From the NCBI RefSeq assembly GCF_025802015.1, contig NZ_JAOYFC010000002.1, positions 930,001-994,000 of the forward strand: DNA of 64,000 nucleotides. Reading direction: 5' to 3'. The notes below the pieces were generated by a model. That model saw nothing but the letters and a program-made list of their open reading frames with translations. It did not search any database and had not been told where the DNA came from. This document shows, piece after piece, positions 17,376-25,782 of this stretch (within the stretch, counting starts at the first letter, position 1; each line of letters starts with the position of its first letter). The translations under genes and the position numbers were made by a program. This DNA comes from Falsihalocynthiibacter halioticoli (lineage in GTDB: Bacteria; Pseudomonadota; Alphaproteobacteria; Rhodobacterales; Rhodobacteraceae).

Positions 17376-19052
17376 TTACTCGTCGCCCTTAAGCGCTGCG
17401 CCGAGAATATCGCCGAGGGAAGCACCGGAATCGGAGGAGCCATACTGCTCCACAGCTTCTTTTTCTTCCGCGATTTCGCGAGCTTTGATCGAGAGACCAA
17501 GACGACGTGTTTTTGCGTCAACGTTAGTTACGCGTACGTCCACTTTGTCACCCACACCGAAACGCTCTGGGCGCTGCTCGGCACGGTCACGCGACAGGTC
17601 GGAGCGGCGGATGAAGGATTTCGCGCCTTCATATTCCACTTCGATGCCACCGTCTTCGATCGCAGTCACTTCAACAGTGATGATGGAGCCGCGTTTCACG
17701 CCTTCAACTGCACCGGAGAAGCTATCATCCAGAGCTTTAACGCTCAGGCTGATGCGCTCTTTTTCAACGTCAACTTCGGTTACAACGGCTTTCACCATGT
17801 CACCTTTTTGGAAGTCGCCGATTACGTCTTCGCCACGGCCTTCCCATGTCAGGTCAGAAAGGTGAACCATGCCGTCGATGTCGCCGTCGAGACCAATGAA
17901 CAGACCGAATTCGGTGATGTTTTTGACTTCGCCTTCAACTTCTGTGCCAACTGGGTGGCTTTCAGCAAAGACTTCCCATGGGTTGCGCATAGTCTGCTTG
18001 AGACCAAGGGATACACGACGTTTCGCGCTGTCGATTTCCAGAACCATGACTTCGACTTCTTGCGACGTAGACACGATTTTGCCTGGGTGGACGTTTTTCT
18101 TTGTCCAAGACATTTCAGAAACGTGAACGAGGCCTTCAACACCTGGCTCAAGCTCAACAAACGCACCGTAGTCGGTGATGTTTGTTACGCGGCCTTTATG
18201 TACGGACTCGAGTGGGTATTTACCCTCAACAAGGTTCCAAGGATCGTCCTGAAGCTGTTTCATGCCCAAGGAGATGCGGTGGGTATCTTTGTTGATTTTG
18301 ATAACCTGAACCTTGACGGTTTCGCCGATGTTCAGGATCTCGGATGGGTGGTTCACGCGGCGCCATGCCATGTCTGTGACGTGCAGCAGACCGTCAACAC
18401 CGCCGAGATCAACGAATGCGCCGTATTCAGTGATGTTCTTAACAACACCGTCAACTGCATCGCCCTCAGCCAGCTTGCCGATAACTTCGGCGCGCTGTTC
18501 GGCGCGAGATTCTTCGAGGATTGCGCGGCGGGAAACAACGATGTTGCCACGACGACGGTCCATCTTCAGAATCTGGAATGGTTGCTTAAGACCCATCAAA
18601 GGGCCCGCGTCACGTACGGGACGTACGTCAACTTGCGAACCAGGCAAGAAGGCCACGGCACCGCCGAGGTCAACTGTGAAGCCGCCTTTAACACGGCTAA
18701 AGATTGCGCCTTCAACGCGCTCTTCTTGCTCGTAAGCTTTTTCGAGGCGATCCCATGCTTCTTCGCGGCGAGCTTTGTCGCGCGAGATAACAGCTTCGCC
18801 TTTGGCGTTTTCAACACGGTCGAGGAAAACCTCAACTTCGTCGCCAACAGCGATTTCAGGCTCTTCGCCTGGGTTCGCGAATTCTTTAAGTTCAACGCGG
18901 CCTTCCATTTTGTAGCCTACGTCGATGATGGCTTGGCCAGCTTCGATTGCGATGACTTTGCCTTTAACGACAGACCCTTCGTCGGGTGTGTCAATTTCAA
19001 AGCTCTCTGCAAGCAGGGCTTCGAATTCGTCCATAGAGTTTGTTTGAGCCAT
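17376..19052 (-). CDS. rpsA: 30S ribosomal protein S1
   Basis: S1 binds mRNA at the 30S platform and is needed to start on structured or weak ribosome-binding sites. The 558-residue protein consists of six S1/OB repeats; clear repeat starts include VVKGKVIAIEAGQAIIDVGY, VDGVVKNITEYGAFVDLGG and VHKGRVTNITDYGAFVELEP. Its own start has only AAGGAA about 12 nt upstream, while a full Shine-Dalgarno sequence lies about 80 nt further up in a hairpin (listed separately). S1 genes are known to be autoregulated in other bacteria. A terminator follows the gene. Confidence 0.97.
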   Translation of the reverse strand: MAQTNSMDEFEALLAESFEIDTPDEGSVVKGKVIAIEAGQAIIDVGYKMEGRVELKEFANPGEEPEIAVGDEVEVFLDRVENAKGEAVISRDKARREEAWDRLEKAYEQEERVEGAIFSRVKGGFTVDLGGAVAFLPGSQVDVRPVRDAGPLMGLKQPFQILKMDRRRGNIVVSRRAILEESRAEQRAEVIGKLAEGDAVDGVVKNITEYGAFVDLGGVDGLLHVTDMAWRRVNHPSEILNIGETVKVQVIKINKDTHRISLGMKQLQDDPWNLVEGKYPLESVHKGRVTNITDYGAFVELEPGVEGLVHVSEMSWTKKNVHPGKIVSTSQEVEVMVLEIDSAKRRVSLGLKQTMRNPWEVFAESHPVGTEVEGEVKNITEFGLFIGLDGDIDGMVHLSDLTWEGRGEDVIGDFQKGDMVKAVVTEVDVEKERISLSVKALDDSFSGAVEGVKRGSIITVEVTAIEDGGIEVEYEGAKSFIRRSDLSRDRAEQRPERFGVGDKVDVRVTNVDAKTRRLGLSIKAREIAEEKEAVEQYGSSDSGASLGDILGAALKGDE

Positions 19053-19129
19053 GTGGTCTCAGTTTCCTTTTCATACGTTTTTGCGGGCCGAGTGGTTGTT
19101 TCCACCGGTCTTTGGGTTTCAGTTGGTCA

Positions 19130-19144
19130 CCTCCTTTATGGAGG
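19130..19144 (-). promoter_or_regulatory. Shine-Dalgarno sequence sequestered in a hairpin, rpsA leader
   Basis: On the minus strand CCTCC-ATAAA-GGAGG forms a five-bp hairpin; its 3' arm belongs to AAAGGAGGTGA, a full complement of the 16S rRNA 3' end. It lies 78 nt before the rpsA ATG, far too distant for direct initiation. Seven nt after GGAGG is a CTG but no ATG, GTG or TTG. Confidence 0.5.
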
Positions 19145-19189
19145 GTTAGACGGACTAGAAAACACGTCCCATAAAATGGGAGGGCCAAA

Positions 19190-19220
19190 CACAAAAACAG
19201 GCCGAAGGATACCCTCAGCC
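19190..19220 (-). terminator. terminator-like hairpin between cmk and rpsA
   Basis: Read on the minus strand, GGCTGAGGG-TAT-CCTTCGGCC forms a nine-bp stem (two G-U pairs) followed by TGTTTTTGTG. It may end cmk transcription or act as an attenuator in the rpsA leader. The rest of the 319-bp cmk-rpsA gap holds the hairpin at 19130-19144 and no convincing gene. Confidence 0.55.
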
Positions 19221-19371
19221 CTGCCCATGATCGTGTGTCCCAGCGATTCCGCCTTGTAGACAGGCGCTATATAAGAAGTTTTTCTTGATAGAGCAAGGGG
19301 GTGCAGTAGGAGCAACAGCGCCTATTTTCGGCAACATTCTGCTTGTACCGCACCCAAATCACGCCAGCCGC

Positions 19372-19983
19372 TTAACTGACGAGTTTGGCCTCGATCGCCG
19401 ACACGGCAGCAGACACAGCCTCCTTGATCGTAAGCTCACTTGTATCAATCACAACGGCATCGTCCGCGGCAACGAGTGGTGCTGCGTCGCGTGACGCATC
19501 CCGTTCATCGCGCGCTTTCACATCCGCTAGAACCTGTTCGAAATCGACGGAACTTTCCTTCTCAGACAACTCCAGAAAACGGCGCTTTGCCCGCACTTCT
19601 GCACTTGCGGTGACAAACAACTTCACGCTCGCATCAGGGCAGATCACTGTTCCAATATCGCGCCCGTCCAAAACCGCGCCGCCTTGCCGCTTTGCAAAAC
19701 CGCGTTGGAATTCAACCAGGGCAGCGCGCACTTCCGGCATCGCGGCAGCTTTGCTTGCGGCCTCCGCAACTTCCGCCGTCCGAAGCTGAGAACCATCAAT
19801 CTCTTTGGCATTCAGTGACTGTGCAGCTTCAATCGCGTCCGCGCCATCCAAAACACGAGCGCCGACGGCACGGTACAGCAAGCCAGTATCCAAATACGCG
19901 AAGCCAAAGTGTGTCGCCACGGCCTTTGATACAGTACCTTTTCCCGCTGCTGCCGGACCATCGATTGCCACAGTAAATTGCAT
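19372..19983 (-). CDS. cmk: cytidylate kinase
   Basis: Cmk phosphorylates CMP and dCMP to the diphosphates. The 203-residue protein starts MQFTVAIDGPAAAGKGTVSK with the P-loop, has the CMP-binding arginine region LDTGLLYRAVG, and GRDIGTVICPDASVKLFVTA with the LID-region basic residues (RAKRRFLEL, RDERDASRD). Length is slightly short but within range. It is the first gene of the conserved cmk-rpsA-ihfB order, with a 319-bp gap before rpsA. Confidence 0.94.
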   Translation of the reverse strand: MQFTVAIDGPAAAGKGTVSKAVATHFGFAYLDTGLLYRAVGARVLDGADAIEAAQSLNAKEIDGSQLRTAEVAEAASKAAAMPEVRAALVEFQRGFAKRQGGAVLDGRDIGTVICPDASVKLFVTASAEVRAKRRFLELSEKESSVDFEQVLADVKARDERDASRDAAPLVAADDAVVIDTSELTIKEAVSAAVSAIEAKLVS

Positions 19984-20112
19984 TCTTCTTCTGCCTCGTT
20001 TTGCAAAATGGGCCTAAGCCCGTTTCCGTTGCTTTTTCACATGTGTTTGCGTGGAACGCTATTCAATCATCTCAAACCATGATGCGCGGCAACCGGCGCT
20101 AGGCTGTTGGTA

Positions 20113-20652
20113 TTACGCTTCATTTTTCCGCCTACCGGCAAAAAACCTGTTCCACGCCACACGAATGAGAAGAACAAGAAGCACCGAATACGCCAAAGTT
20201 CCGAAGGCGGATTTCAATTCGGTCATCATAGTTGCCCACCCCGCGATTTTCGGATCAAGCGCGGCAGGATCAGATTGGAGCATCATGCGCACAGCGATGT
20301 TCTCGAGATAATCAAACACCATTGCAGCGACGGCGAATACGCCTGCGACCCATCGCAAAGTCCAATGACGCCCCTTTGTAGCCCAAAGGCTTGTCCAAAT
20401 CACAAGCGCCGTCACCAAAGCAGGAAAGGCAAGATCAAGAAGTTGCTGTGTCCACAGATAGTATTCGACCTGAGCGTCGGTAAGGGCAGTCAGGTATGCT
20501 TGCGCCTGTGAATAATCATACCCTCGGGGACGCAGATCAAATGGCAAGCTCCCATCAGGAACCCGCAATGCCGGAAGGCTCCACGCAACCATGAGGCCGT
20601 AAACGCCAAACGTTGCAACAAACAAAGCCCAGTAGGCAATCACACGCCGCAT
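20113..20652 (-). CDS. uncharacterised four-helix membrane protein
   Basis: I do not recognise the family. The 179-residue product has four hydrophobic stretches: YWALFVATFGVYGLMVAW near residues 7-24, LAFPALVTALVIWTSLWA near 73-90, TLRWVAGVFAVAAMVFDYLE near 97-116 and LAYSVLLVLLIRVAWNRFF near 152-170, and a basic C-terminus. This suggests a small inner-membrane protein with both ends in the cytoplasm. It begins 42 bp after trmB on the same strand and ends 129 bp before cmk. The frame has normal codon use for the region and a good ribosome-binding site (AGGAGGAATTCT), so it is very probably a real gene. Confidence 0.7.
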   Translation of the reverse strand: MRRVIAYWALFVATFGVYGLMVAWSLPALRVPDGSLPFDLRPRGYDYSQAQAYLTALTDAQVEYYLWTQQLLDLAFPALVTALVIWTSLWATKGRHWTLRWVAGVFAVAAMVFDYLENIAVRMMLQSDPAALDPKIAGWATMMTELKSAFGTLAYSVLLVLLIRVAWNRFFAGRRKNEA

Positions 20653-20694
20653 AGAATTCCTCCTTTAGTCAGGCAGGTTAGGCGACGCAGGATT

Positions 20695-21471
20695 TCAGGC
20701 AACCGAATTCCGCCGAAAGGTAAGATAGTGTGGCTTACGACCCTCACGAAATGCCTTTTGCTCATAACGTGTCGAAATCCAGTCGTCCCATTCCGTGTGC
20801 CAGCTTTCAGGATCGGGATTAAGATGCGTAAATCCCTGCTTTGGCACTTCCTGCAATGTCTGTCGCACATAATCCGGAATATCGGTCGCTACGCGAAAAA
20901 TCGCACCGGGCTTCATAACCCGAGCTAGAGGTGCAAGGTGCTCGGCGGTTACAAACCTACGCCGATGATGTCGCCGCTTTGGCCACGGATCAGGATAGAG
21001 AAGGAAGGCACGCGAAATTGAGGCCTCCGGCAGAACATCAAACATATGCCGCACATCGCCAGGGTGCACGGCAACATTCTTCACGCCAGCATCACGGATT
21101 TTGCCCAGAAGCATCGCCACGCCGTTGATGTAAGGCTCGCAGCCGATAATGCCCTTTTCAGGGTTCTGTGCCGCCTGATGAACCATATGTTCGCCGCCGC
21201 CAAACCCGATCTCAAGCCAAACTTCGCGCTCACCGAACAACCCCTCAAGATCAATGTTCTCGCGCTCTGGATTTTCTTCCCAAGTGACTTTTCCAGGTGA
21301 AAGCGCAGCCAGATCCTCATTCAGGTACTCTTCTTGAGATTGGCGCAGGGTCTTACCTTTGAACCGACCATAGAAGTTCCGCCACGGCGCACCGGTTGGA
21401 TGGGCGCCGTGATCTGCCTTGTTTTCAGGCGTCTCAGGGTTGTCGGACTGCGGTTTATCTTTATCGCTCAT
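20695..21471 (-). CDS. trmB: tRNA (guanosine(46)-N7)-methyltransferase
   Basis: TrmB makes m7G46 in the tRNA variable loop using SAM. The 258-residue protein has the SAM-binding motif VWLEIGFGGGEHMVHQA, the GCEPYINGVAMLL strand and the family signature FLLYPDPWPKRRHHRRRFV. The C-terminal YEQKAFREGRKPHYLTF is also diagnostic. The N-terminal 40 residues are charged and probably disordered. It follows metK, the enzyme that makes its cofactor, by 69 bp on the same strand; the two may share the SAM/SAH-controlled transcript. Confidence 0.94.
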   Translation of the reverse strand: MSDKDKPQSDNPETPENKADHGAHPTGAPWRNFYGRFKGKTLRQSQEEYLNEDLAALSPGKVTWEENPERENIDLEGLFGEREVWLEIGFGGGEHMVHQAAQNPEKGIIGCEPYINGVAMLLGKIRDAGVKNVAVHPGDVRHMFDVLPEASISRAFLLYPDPWPKRRHHRRRFVTAEHLAPLARVMKPGAIFRVATDIPDYVRQTLQEVPKQGFTHLNPDPESWHTEWDDWISTRYEQKAFREGRKPHYLTFRRNSVA

Positions 21472-21540
21472 TGCAGGCTCTCAATAATGACTCGGCGCTG
21501 TTCCTAGCCAATTTCCGCCCGCGGTCAAGCAACGAGGCCG

Positions 21541-22713
21541 CTAAAGCGCGGCTTTAAGTGTCTCGACCAGATCGGTACGTTCCCAGCTAAACCCGCCATC
21601 CGCATCAGGAGCACGGCCAAAGTGACCATAGGCTGCCGTACGCTGGAAAATGGGTTTGTTCAGACCAAGATGCTCGCGAATGCCGCGCGGCGTCAGGTCC
21701 ATTGCATCAGAGACAATGCGCTCGATTTTGGCGTCTGCAACCGTACCGGTGCCGTGTGTGTCGATATAGATCGATAGTGGACGTGCGACACCAATAGCAT
21801 AAGCAAGCTGAAGCGTGCAGCGCTTGGCGAGCCCAGCCGCAACGACGTTTTTGGCAAGGTAGCGCGCTGCATAAGCGGCAGAGCGGTCAACTTTGGTTGG
21901 GTCTTTACCAGAAAACGCCCCGCCCCCATGAGGAGCCGCACCACCATAAGTATCAACGATAATCTTGCGCCCTGTTAGCCCAGCATCACCATCCGGCCCG
22001 CCGATCACGAACTTTCCAGTTGGGTTCACAAGCCATTCTGTTTCATCAGTGACCCACGCATCAGGGAGGGTTTCGCGAATAATCGGTTCAACGATTTCAC
22101 GAACGTCTTGGCTCGTGAGGCTTTCATCCAGATGCTGTGACGACAGAACAATCGAGGTGCTTTCAACCGGCACACCCTTTTCATACCGCAAAGAAAGCTG
22201 CGCCTTCATATCCGGCCCAAGAATAGTTGCGGGGCCGCTCTCTGCTTTGCGGGCAGCTGCGAGTTTGCGCAAAATCTGGTGAGAATAGAAAATCGGAGCA
22301 GGCATCAATTCGGCTGTTTCATCAACGGCGTAACCGAACATGATCCCCTGATCGCCGGCACCCTCTTCCTTGTCTCCTGCAGCGTCAACGCCTTGGGCAA
22401 TATCGGCAGACTGGGCGTGAAGAAGATTGGTCACTTCAAGTGTATCGGCGTGAAAACCGTTCTGTGTGTAGCCAATGTCGCGCACGCAGTCGCGCACGAT
22501 CTGCTCTACAGAATCAATAACAGAGGACGGTCCGCGCACTTCACCACCCACAACAACGCGGTTCGTCGTTGCAAAGGTTTCACACGCAACACGAGAAAAC
22601 GGATCTTGTGCAAGAAACGCATCAAGAATCGCATCAGAAATTCGATCGCAGACCTTATCTGGGTGTCCCTCTGAAACAGACTCAGAGGTAAACAGGAAAT
22701 TTTGTCGTGTCAT
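21541..22713 (-). CDS. metK: S-adenosylmethionine synthetase
   Basis: MetK makes SAM from methionine and ATP. The 390-residue protein carries FTSESVSEGHPDKVCDRISD at the N-terminus (ATP and metal site), the flexible-loop region GDQGIMFGYAVDET and the P-loop-like GGGAFSGKDPTKVDRSAAY. Length and ends are standard. Its ribosome-binding site, GGAGCA, is part of a SAM/SAH-type riboswitch immediately before the start codon, so translation should fall when SAM is plentiful. It follows lnt by 86 bp and precedes trmB. Confidence 0.97.
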   Translation of the reverse strand: MTRQNFLFTSESVSEGHPDKVCDRISDAILDAFLAQDPFSRVACETFATTNRVVVGGEVRGPSSVIDSVEQIVRDCVRDIGYTQNGFHADTLEVTNLLHAQSADIAQGVDAAGDKEEGAGDQGIMFGYAVDETAELMPAPIFYSHQILRKLAAARKAESGPATILGPDMKAQLSLRYEKGVPVESTSIVLSSQHLDESLTSQDVREIVEPIIRETLPDAWVTDETEWLVNPTGKFVIGGPDGDAGLTGRKIIVDTYGGAAPHGGGAFSGKDPTKVDRSAAYAARYLAKNVVAAGLAKRCTLQLAYAIGVARPLSIYIDTHGTGTVADAKIERIVSDAMDLTPRGIREHLGLNKPIFQRTAAYGHFGRAPDADGGFSWERTDLVETLKAAL

Positions 22714-22716
22714 GAA

Positions 22717-22764
22717 GTGCTCCGTTGAAAGTAAACCGCCACGTCAGGAAGCCGTTGTGGCGCT
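22717..22764 (-). promoter_or_regulatory. SAM/SAH riboswitch controlling metK
   Basis: The minus-strand sequence contains GCCACAACGGCTTCCTGACG, then TGGC, a short A/T-rich linker and CGGAGCA just before the metK ATG. This matches the known SAM/SAH riboswitch core (CACAACGGCUUCCUG-CGUG ... GGAGCA): an H-type pseudoknot in which the Shine-Dalgarno bases pair with the loop. The stem GCCAC/GTGGC is intact. Ligand binding would hide the ribosome-binding site. This class is known mainly from metK leaders of Rhodobacterales. Confidence 0.92.
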
Positions 22765-22799
22765 TGTCTAAATGTCGGTACTCTTCTCGTTGGCGGTGG

Positions 22800-24329
22800 T
22801 CAATCCGATTTTTCGCGCCTTTTGAACCAAAAAACGCCTAATAGCCCCGCCAAGAGCAGAACGAGCACCGGTATTTCGCCAAAACGCGAATATGGTGTTG
22901 GCTTGAGTGGCTCGGGTAGCGCAACGTCAATCGCACCGGATACGCCCAGCGGGATGGATTGGATAACGTCGCCAGTCGGGCCGATCATCGCCGTGATACC
23001 GGTATTTGCAGCACGCGCGACGGGCAATCCCTGCTCGATAGCTCTGAACCGTGCTTGAACAAGATGCTGATACGGACCAGCGAAGTCACCAAACCAAGCG
23101 TCATTTGTAATGTGCAGAATCCAATCCGCTCGCTGGCCATTCACACGCAAGTCACGCGGGAACACGGCTTCATAGCAGATCAAAGGGAGAACTGCGCCGC
23201 TGCGGCCGAGGCTCAAGATTTCTGGCCCAGCGCCGGGGGCATAGCCGCTTCCGATTTGTTGCGCCAATCCAGAGAGGCCGAACCTGCCGAGCAGGCTTCC
23301 TCCGGGGATGTATTCTCCGAACGGAACGAGGTGATGTTTGTCGTAGATATCCTGAACCGCGCCATCTGATCCGATCACCATCATTGAATTGTGAAAACCC
23401 TCGGGGCTGCGGCGTTGACCTCCTGCAATCACGACTGCACCCTGAGCTGCATCAGAGATAATTTCAGGAACTGTGCTCTCGTCATGAAACAAGTAAGGGA
23501 TCGCTGTTTCAGGCCAAACAATAACGTCGGGCGATTTGCCATCTAAATCACGCTCTGCCGTCAGCTTCAGGTTTCGCTGCCAGAAAACTGGAATCATATC
23601 AGGCAACCATTTCTGGTCCTGCTGGGCGTTTGTCTGAACCAACCGAATGATCGGAGCATCAGCTTTTGCAACCGGTTCAATCTTTTCATGCTGAACGCCG
23701 AACCACAGCAGCCCGATAGCCGCCAAAATGGAGATAACCCTCGACGGTTTCATCCCCCTATCGCCAGGACTGACAATCCCTGCAGCCAGCAAGAAAGACG
23801 CCAAAGTTAATCCATACGGGCCAATAAGCGCTGCCACCTGAGCGAGAGGCGTATCAATCCAAATATATCCGAACATGCCCCACGGAAAGCCCGTGAATAG
23901 GTAGCCACGCACCAATTCCATTCCGCCCCAAAGAAGTGCAAGCGACCAATGCCACGCAGATGGGCGAAGCCGATAAGCGAGCGCAAAGGCACCGCCCCAA
24001 AGAAGCGCAAGGCCACCCGCCAAAAACACGAGCGCAAAAGGCGCCATCCAACCATGACGGGCTGCATCGACAAAGAAAGGCTCTATGATCCAATACATAG
24101 AGGCCGCAAAATAGCTGCTCCCAACAAGCCAACCGTAAACGGCAGCTTGTTTCCAGCTGCGAACATCTTTTGAGAACCAGAAGACCGCTAGTAGGCCAAG
24201 AACAGCGACATACCACAGAGAAAGCGGTGCTTGCCCTGTGGCCATCGCAATGCCGGAAAACACAGCAACAAACGCAAGGCGGCGGCTTGAAACGCGAACC
24301 GCCTGATCTTGCGTCGTGTCATCACTCAC
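22800..24329 (-). CDS. lnt: apolipoprotein N-acyltransferase
   Basis: Lnt adds the third acyl chain to the N-terminal cysteine of lipoproteins, in the inner membrane. The 509-residue protein has about six N-terminal membrane spans and then the nitrilase-like domain with the catalytic triad: Glu in VWPETAIPYLF, Lys in YDKHHLVPFGEYIPGG and Cys in LPLICYEAVFPR. A final membrane helix (PVLVLLLAGLLGVFWF) closes the protein. It begins 4 bp inside the corC end (overlap 24322-24329), as in the usual phoH-ybeY-corC-lnt order. metK follows. Confidence 0.94.
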   Translation of the reverse strand: MSDDTTQDQAVRVSSRRLAFVAVFSGIAMATGQAPLSLWYVAVLGLLAVFWFSKDVRSWKQAAVYGWLVGSSYFAASMYWIIEPFFVDAARHGWMAPFALVFLAGGLALLWGGAFALAYRLRPSAWHWSLALLWGGMELVRGYLFTGFPWGMFGYIWIDTPLAQVAALIGPYGLTLASFLLAAGIVSPGDRGMKPSRVISILAAIGLLWFGVQHEKIEPVAKADAPIIRLVQTNAQQDQKWLPDMIPVFWQRNLKLTAERDLDGKSPDVIVWPETAIPYLFHDESTVPEIISDAAQGAVVIAGGQRRSPEGFHNSMMVIGSDGAVQDIYDKHHLVPFGEYIPGGSLLGRFGLSGLAQQIGSGYAPGAGPEILSLGRSGAVLPLICYEAVFPRDLRVNGQRADWILHITNDAWFGDFAGPYQHLVQARFRAIEQGLPVARAANTGITAMIGPTGDVIQSIPLGVSGAIDVALPEPLKPTPYSRFGEIPVLVLLLAGLLGVFWFKRREKSD

Positions 24330-25227
24330 TGATTGGATCTACCTTGCGCACGCGCATCCGTTTGATGCGTCGTGGATCGGCGTCAACGATCTCGAATTCA
24401 ACCCCCGCAGGATGCACGACAACTTCGCCACGGGTCGGCACGCGGCCGCAGAGAACGAAGGCCAAACCGCCAAGGGTATCTACTTCGTCATCCTCAGCGA
24501 TTGCCTGAAGATCAACGCCAAGTTCTTTCTCGAATTCATCAAGCGGCGTTCGGGCCTGCGCTAGATAGCTGCCAGATTTTTCTTTGATCCAGAGCGTGTC
24601 TTCTTCGATGTCATGCTCGTCTTCGATTTCGCCGATTACCTGTTCAATGAGGTCTTCGATGGTTACGAGCCCGTCTACGCCGCCGTATTCGTCAATGATC
24701 AACGCCATATGACGCCGCTCTGCTTGCATTTTCTGCAACAGCACACCAATCGGCATAGACGGCGGCGCAAATATAAGTGGGCGGATAAGTTTTTCGATTG
24801 AGAACTCTTTAGACTGATCGCCATTAAATCCGTGGCGCAATGCCAGATCTTTGAGGTGTATTAGCCCGATCGGCGTATCAAGCGTTCCTTCAAACACAGG
24901 AAGACGCGTCAGGCCGCTTTCGCGGAACAGATGAACCAGCGCTTCTTTCTCAATATCCTTGGGAACAGCAACAATTTCGACTGTCGGGATCGCCACATCC
25001 TCGAGCTTGAGATGGCGCAGATTGTGCATATTGCCGACAGGCACAGCCGGCGTGACCGGCGCGTTTACAATCTCAGGCGATTTCGGGGTGTCTTCTGTCG
25101 GGCTAAGCGCTCCGACAATGCGGCTGAAAAAGCCGCGCGATTCCGGTGGTATATCTTCGGGTTGCGCGCTGTGCGCTGCCCTAGAAGACCCGTCCGTGGT
25201 CTCCGCTACTTGATTTGTGTCGCCCAT
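24322..25227 (-). CDS. corC: CorC/HlyC family protein with paired CBS domains
   Basis: The product has two CBS domains (IPTVEIVAVPKDI region and PPSMPIGVLLQKMQAERRHM) and the C-terminal CorC_HlyC domain (FEKELGVDLQAIAEDDEVDT). It lacks the membrane DUF21 part, like E. coli CorC, which is linked to magnesium and cobalt efflux. ATG 25227 (MGDTNQVAE) is preferred since AAAGGG lies 5 nt upstream; ATG 25251 would add eight residues and has no ribosome-binding site. It lies between ybeY and lnt in the conserved order. Confidence 0.88.
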   Translation of the reverse strand: MGDTNQVAETTDGSSRAAHSAQPEDIPPESRGFFSRIVGALSPTEDTPKSPEIVNAPVTPAVPVGNMHNLRHLKLEDVAIPTVEIVAVPKDIEKEALVHLFRESGLTRLPVFEGTLDTPIGLIHLKDLALRHGFNGDQSKEFSIEKLIRPLIFAPPSMPIGVLLQKMQAERRHMALIIDEYGGVDGLVTIEDLIEQVIGEIEDEHDIEEDTLWIKEKSGSYLAQARTPLDEFEKELGVDLQAIAEDDEVDTLGGLAFVLCGRVPTRGEVVVHPAGVEFEIVDADPRRIKRMRVRKVDPISE

Positions 25228-25266
25228 TGGCCCTTTCCATTTACGCGCCATTTTTGGCGGCGCGTC

Positions 25267-25782
25267 TCAATCAGTGATACTATATGGGTCCGAAATCCCC
25301 AAGATTTCAAGTATCTCGCGCTCTAATCCCTCCATTAAAGCGGCATCTTTGTCATCTATGTGGTCAAACCCCAACAGGTGCAGCACCCCATGAACTATCA
25401 AATGGGTCACGTGATCGGTGGTTGAACGACCCAGTTCTTCGGCCTCGCGAACGCATGTTTCATAAGCGATAGCGATGTCACCAAGCTCTTCTGCGAAGGG
25501 GCCTCCCCCTGTCTGCGGAAGTTCCGGCATCGCTCCACGCTGTTCACTCGCACGTTCCTCGCTTGGCCATGACAGCACATTCGTCGCCTTATCATTTTCG
25601 CGAAACTCGACATTTAGAGCGCGGATACGGGCATCATCACACCCCATAAGGCTCAGTTCGAACGCCTCTGGATCAAGCCGCAAATGGCGCAGAGTCGCGT
25701 CAGCTGCGGCTTGCGATATCTCCTCGAGCCCGATGGTTTGCCAGCGCGGATCCTCGATCAGGAGATCAACCGTTTCGCTCAT
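25267..25782 (-). CDS. ybeY: rRNA maturation endoribonuclease YbeY
   Basis: YbeY is a zinc-dependent endoribonuclease needed for 16S rRNA 3'-end processing and 70S quality control. The zinc motif is HLIVHGVLHLLGFDHIDD with three histidines, and FRENDKATNVLSWP and GDIAIAYETC are the other conserved blocks. ATG 25782 (MSETVDLLIEDPRW) is chosen: it overlaps the phoH end by 17 bp and has AAGG upstream. An ATG at 25815 would add 11 residues and a longer overlap. The gene is part of the phoH-ybeY-corC-lnt operon. Confidence 0.92.
   Translation of the reverse strand: MSETVDLLIEDPRWQTIGLEEISQAAADATLRHLRLDPEAFELSLMGCDDARIRALNVEFRENDKATNVLSWPSEERASEQRGAMPELPQTGGGPFAEELGDIAIAYETCVREAEELGRSTTDHVTHLIVHGVLHLLGFDHIDDKDAALMEGLEREILEILGISDPYSITD

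Noticed and set aside
19050..19122. A short CTG-initiated basic peptide in the rpsA leader as a gene
   Set aside because: CTG starts are rare, and the frame continues into the rpsA coding region in another phase. Only the Shine-Dalgarno hairpin is reported.
17370..19259. A 629-codon open frame on the plus strand opposite rpsA
   Set aside because: It mirrors the codon pattern of the six S1 repeats on the other strand, has no ribosome-binding site or recognisable domain, and rpsA is certain.
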